Source of the DNA: Rhizomys pruinosus
Taxonomy: Eukaryota; Chordata; Mammalia; Rodentia; Spalacidae
DNA length: 64,000 bases
Reading direction: 5' to 3'
Assembly: GCA_009823505.1 (NCBI GenBank)
Contig: VZQC01005680.1
Span: forward strand, 1,663,088 to 1,727,087
Below are positions 63,939-64,000 of the stretch, piece by piece. Each line of letters starts with the position of its first letter. The stretch's first letter is position 1. Position numbers and translations under genes: made by a program. The notes beneath the pieces are model-generated. The model worked only from the letters and a program-made list of their open reading frames with translations, had not been told where the DNA came from and ran no database searches.

Positions 63939-64000
63939 CTGTGGTGGCCTGAGCGCCTGAGCGCAGATTCCCCAGCACCTAGATAAAAAGCCAGAGCGGC

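Overview
The window is a piece of a rodent nuclear genome. The evidence is a very high density of rodent-specific SINEs (B1, B2, B3 and B4 types, ID-like tRNA heads), ERVL-MaLR LTRs, L1 3' ends, long (CA)n and polypurine tracts, and split vertebrate exons with GT-AG borders. The youngest B2 copies have a body unlike the mouse or rat B2 I know, with an internal 18-nt duplication, so a non-murine muroid rodent is likely. The species cannot be fixed from sequence alone.

Only one host gene is clearly represented. Three consecutive internal coding exons on the minus strand (41510-41676, 10237-10411, 5525-5722) encode about 178 residues of the catalytic domain of a polypeptide N-acetylgalactosaminyltransferase, best matched to GALNT17 (WBSCR17/GALNTL3). 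Their phases join exactly (1 nt + 2 nt, then 2 nt + 1 nt), and all six splice borders are AG or GT. The introns between them are 31,098 bp and 4,514 bp. Positions 41677-64000 lie in the upstream intron and 1-5524 in the downstream intron. No promoter, first exon, last exon or poly(A) site of this gene is visible.

An unexpected coding-like exon lies inside the 31-kb intron at 33466-33677 on the same strand. It matches exon 3 of stanniocalcin-2 (STC2), with open frame, five cysteines and both splice sites intact, but no other STC2 exon was found nearby. The block holding it (26304-33772) is bounded on both sides by a single 'n', so either a partial STC2 duplication or a misplaced contig could explain it. 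If spliced into the GALNT17 mRNA it would create a stop within six codons.

The rest is intronic repeat DNA. The standout is a nearly perfect 49-bp minisatellite of about 43 copies (45423-47524), rich in CpG, which has grown inside a B4-type SINE. Other arrays are a 53-bp array with a 106-bp alternation built from a tRNA-like SINE head (33774-34140), a G-rich 62-bp array inside an L1 3' end (51735-52215), an 84-bp triplet (24128-24381) and a 151-bp duplication (61623-61924). A MaLR element with both LTRs and nested B1 and B2 insertions spans 42580-44881. Several repeat-poor, AT-rich stretches (about 640-860, 6700-7340, 35465-36520, 56140-56640, 59870-60310) look like candidate conserved non-coding elements. 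No tRNA, rRNA, CRISPR, prokaryotic or viral gene system was found.
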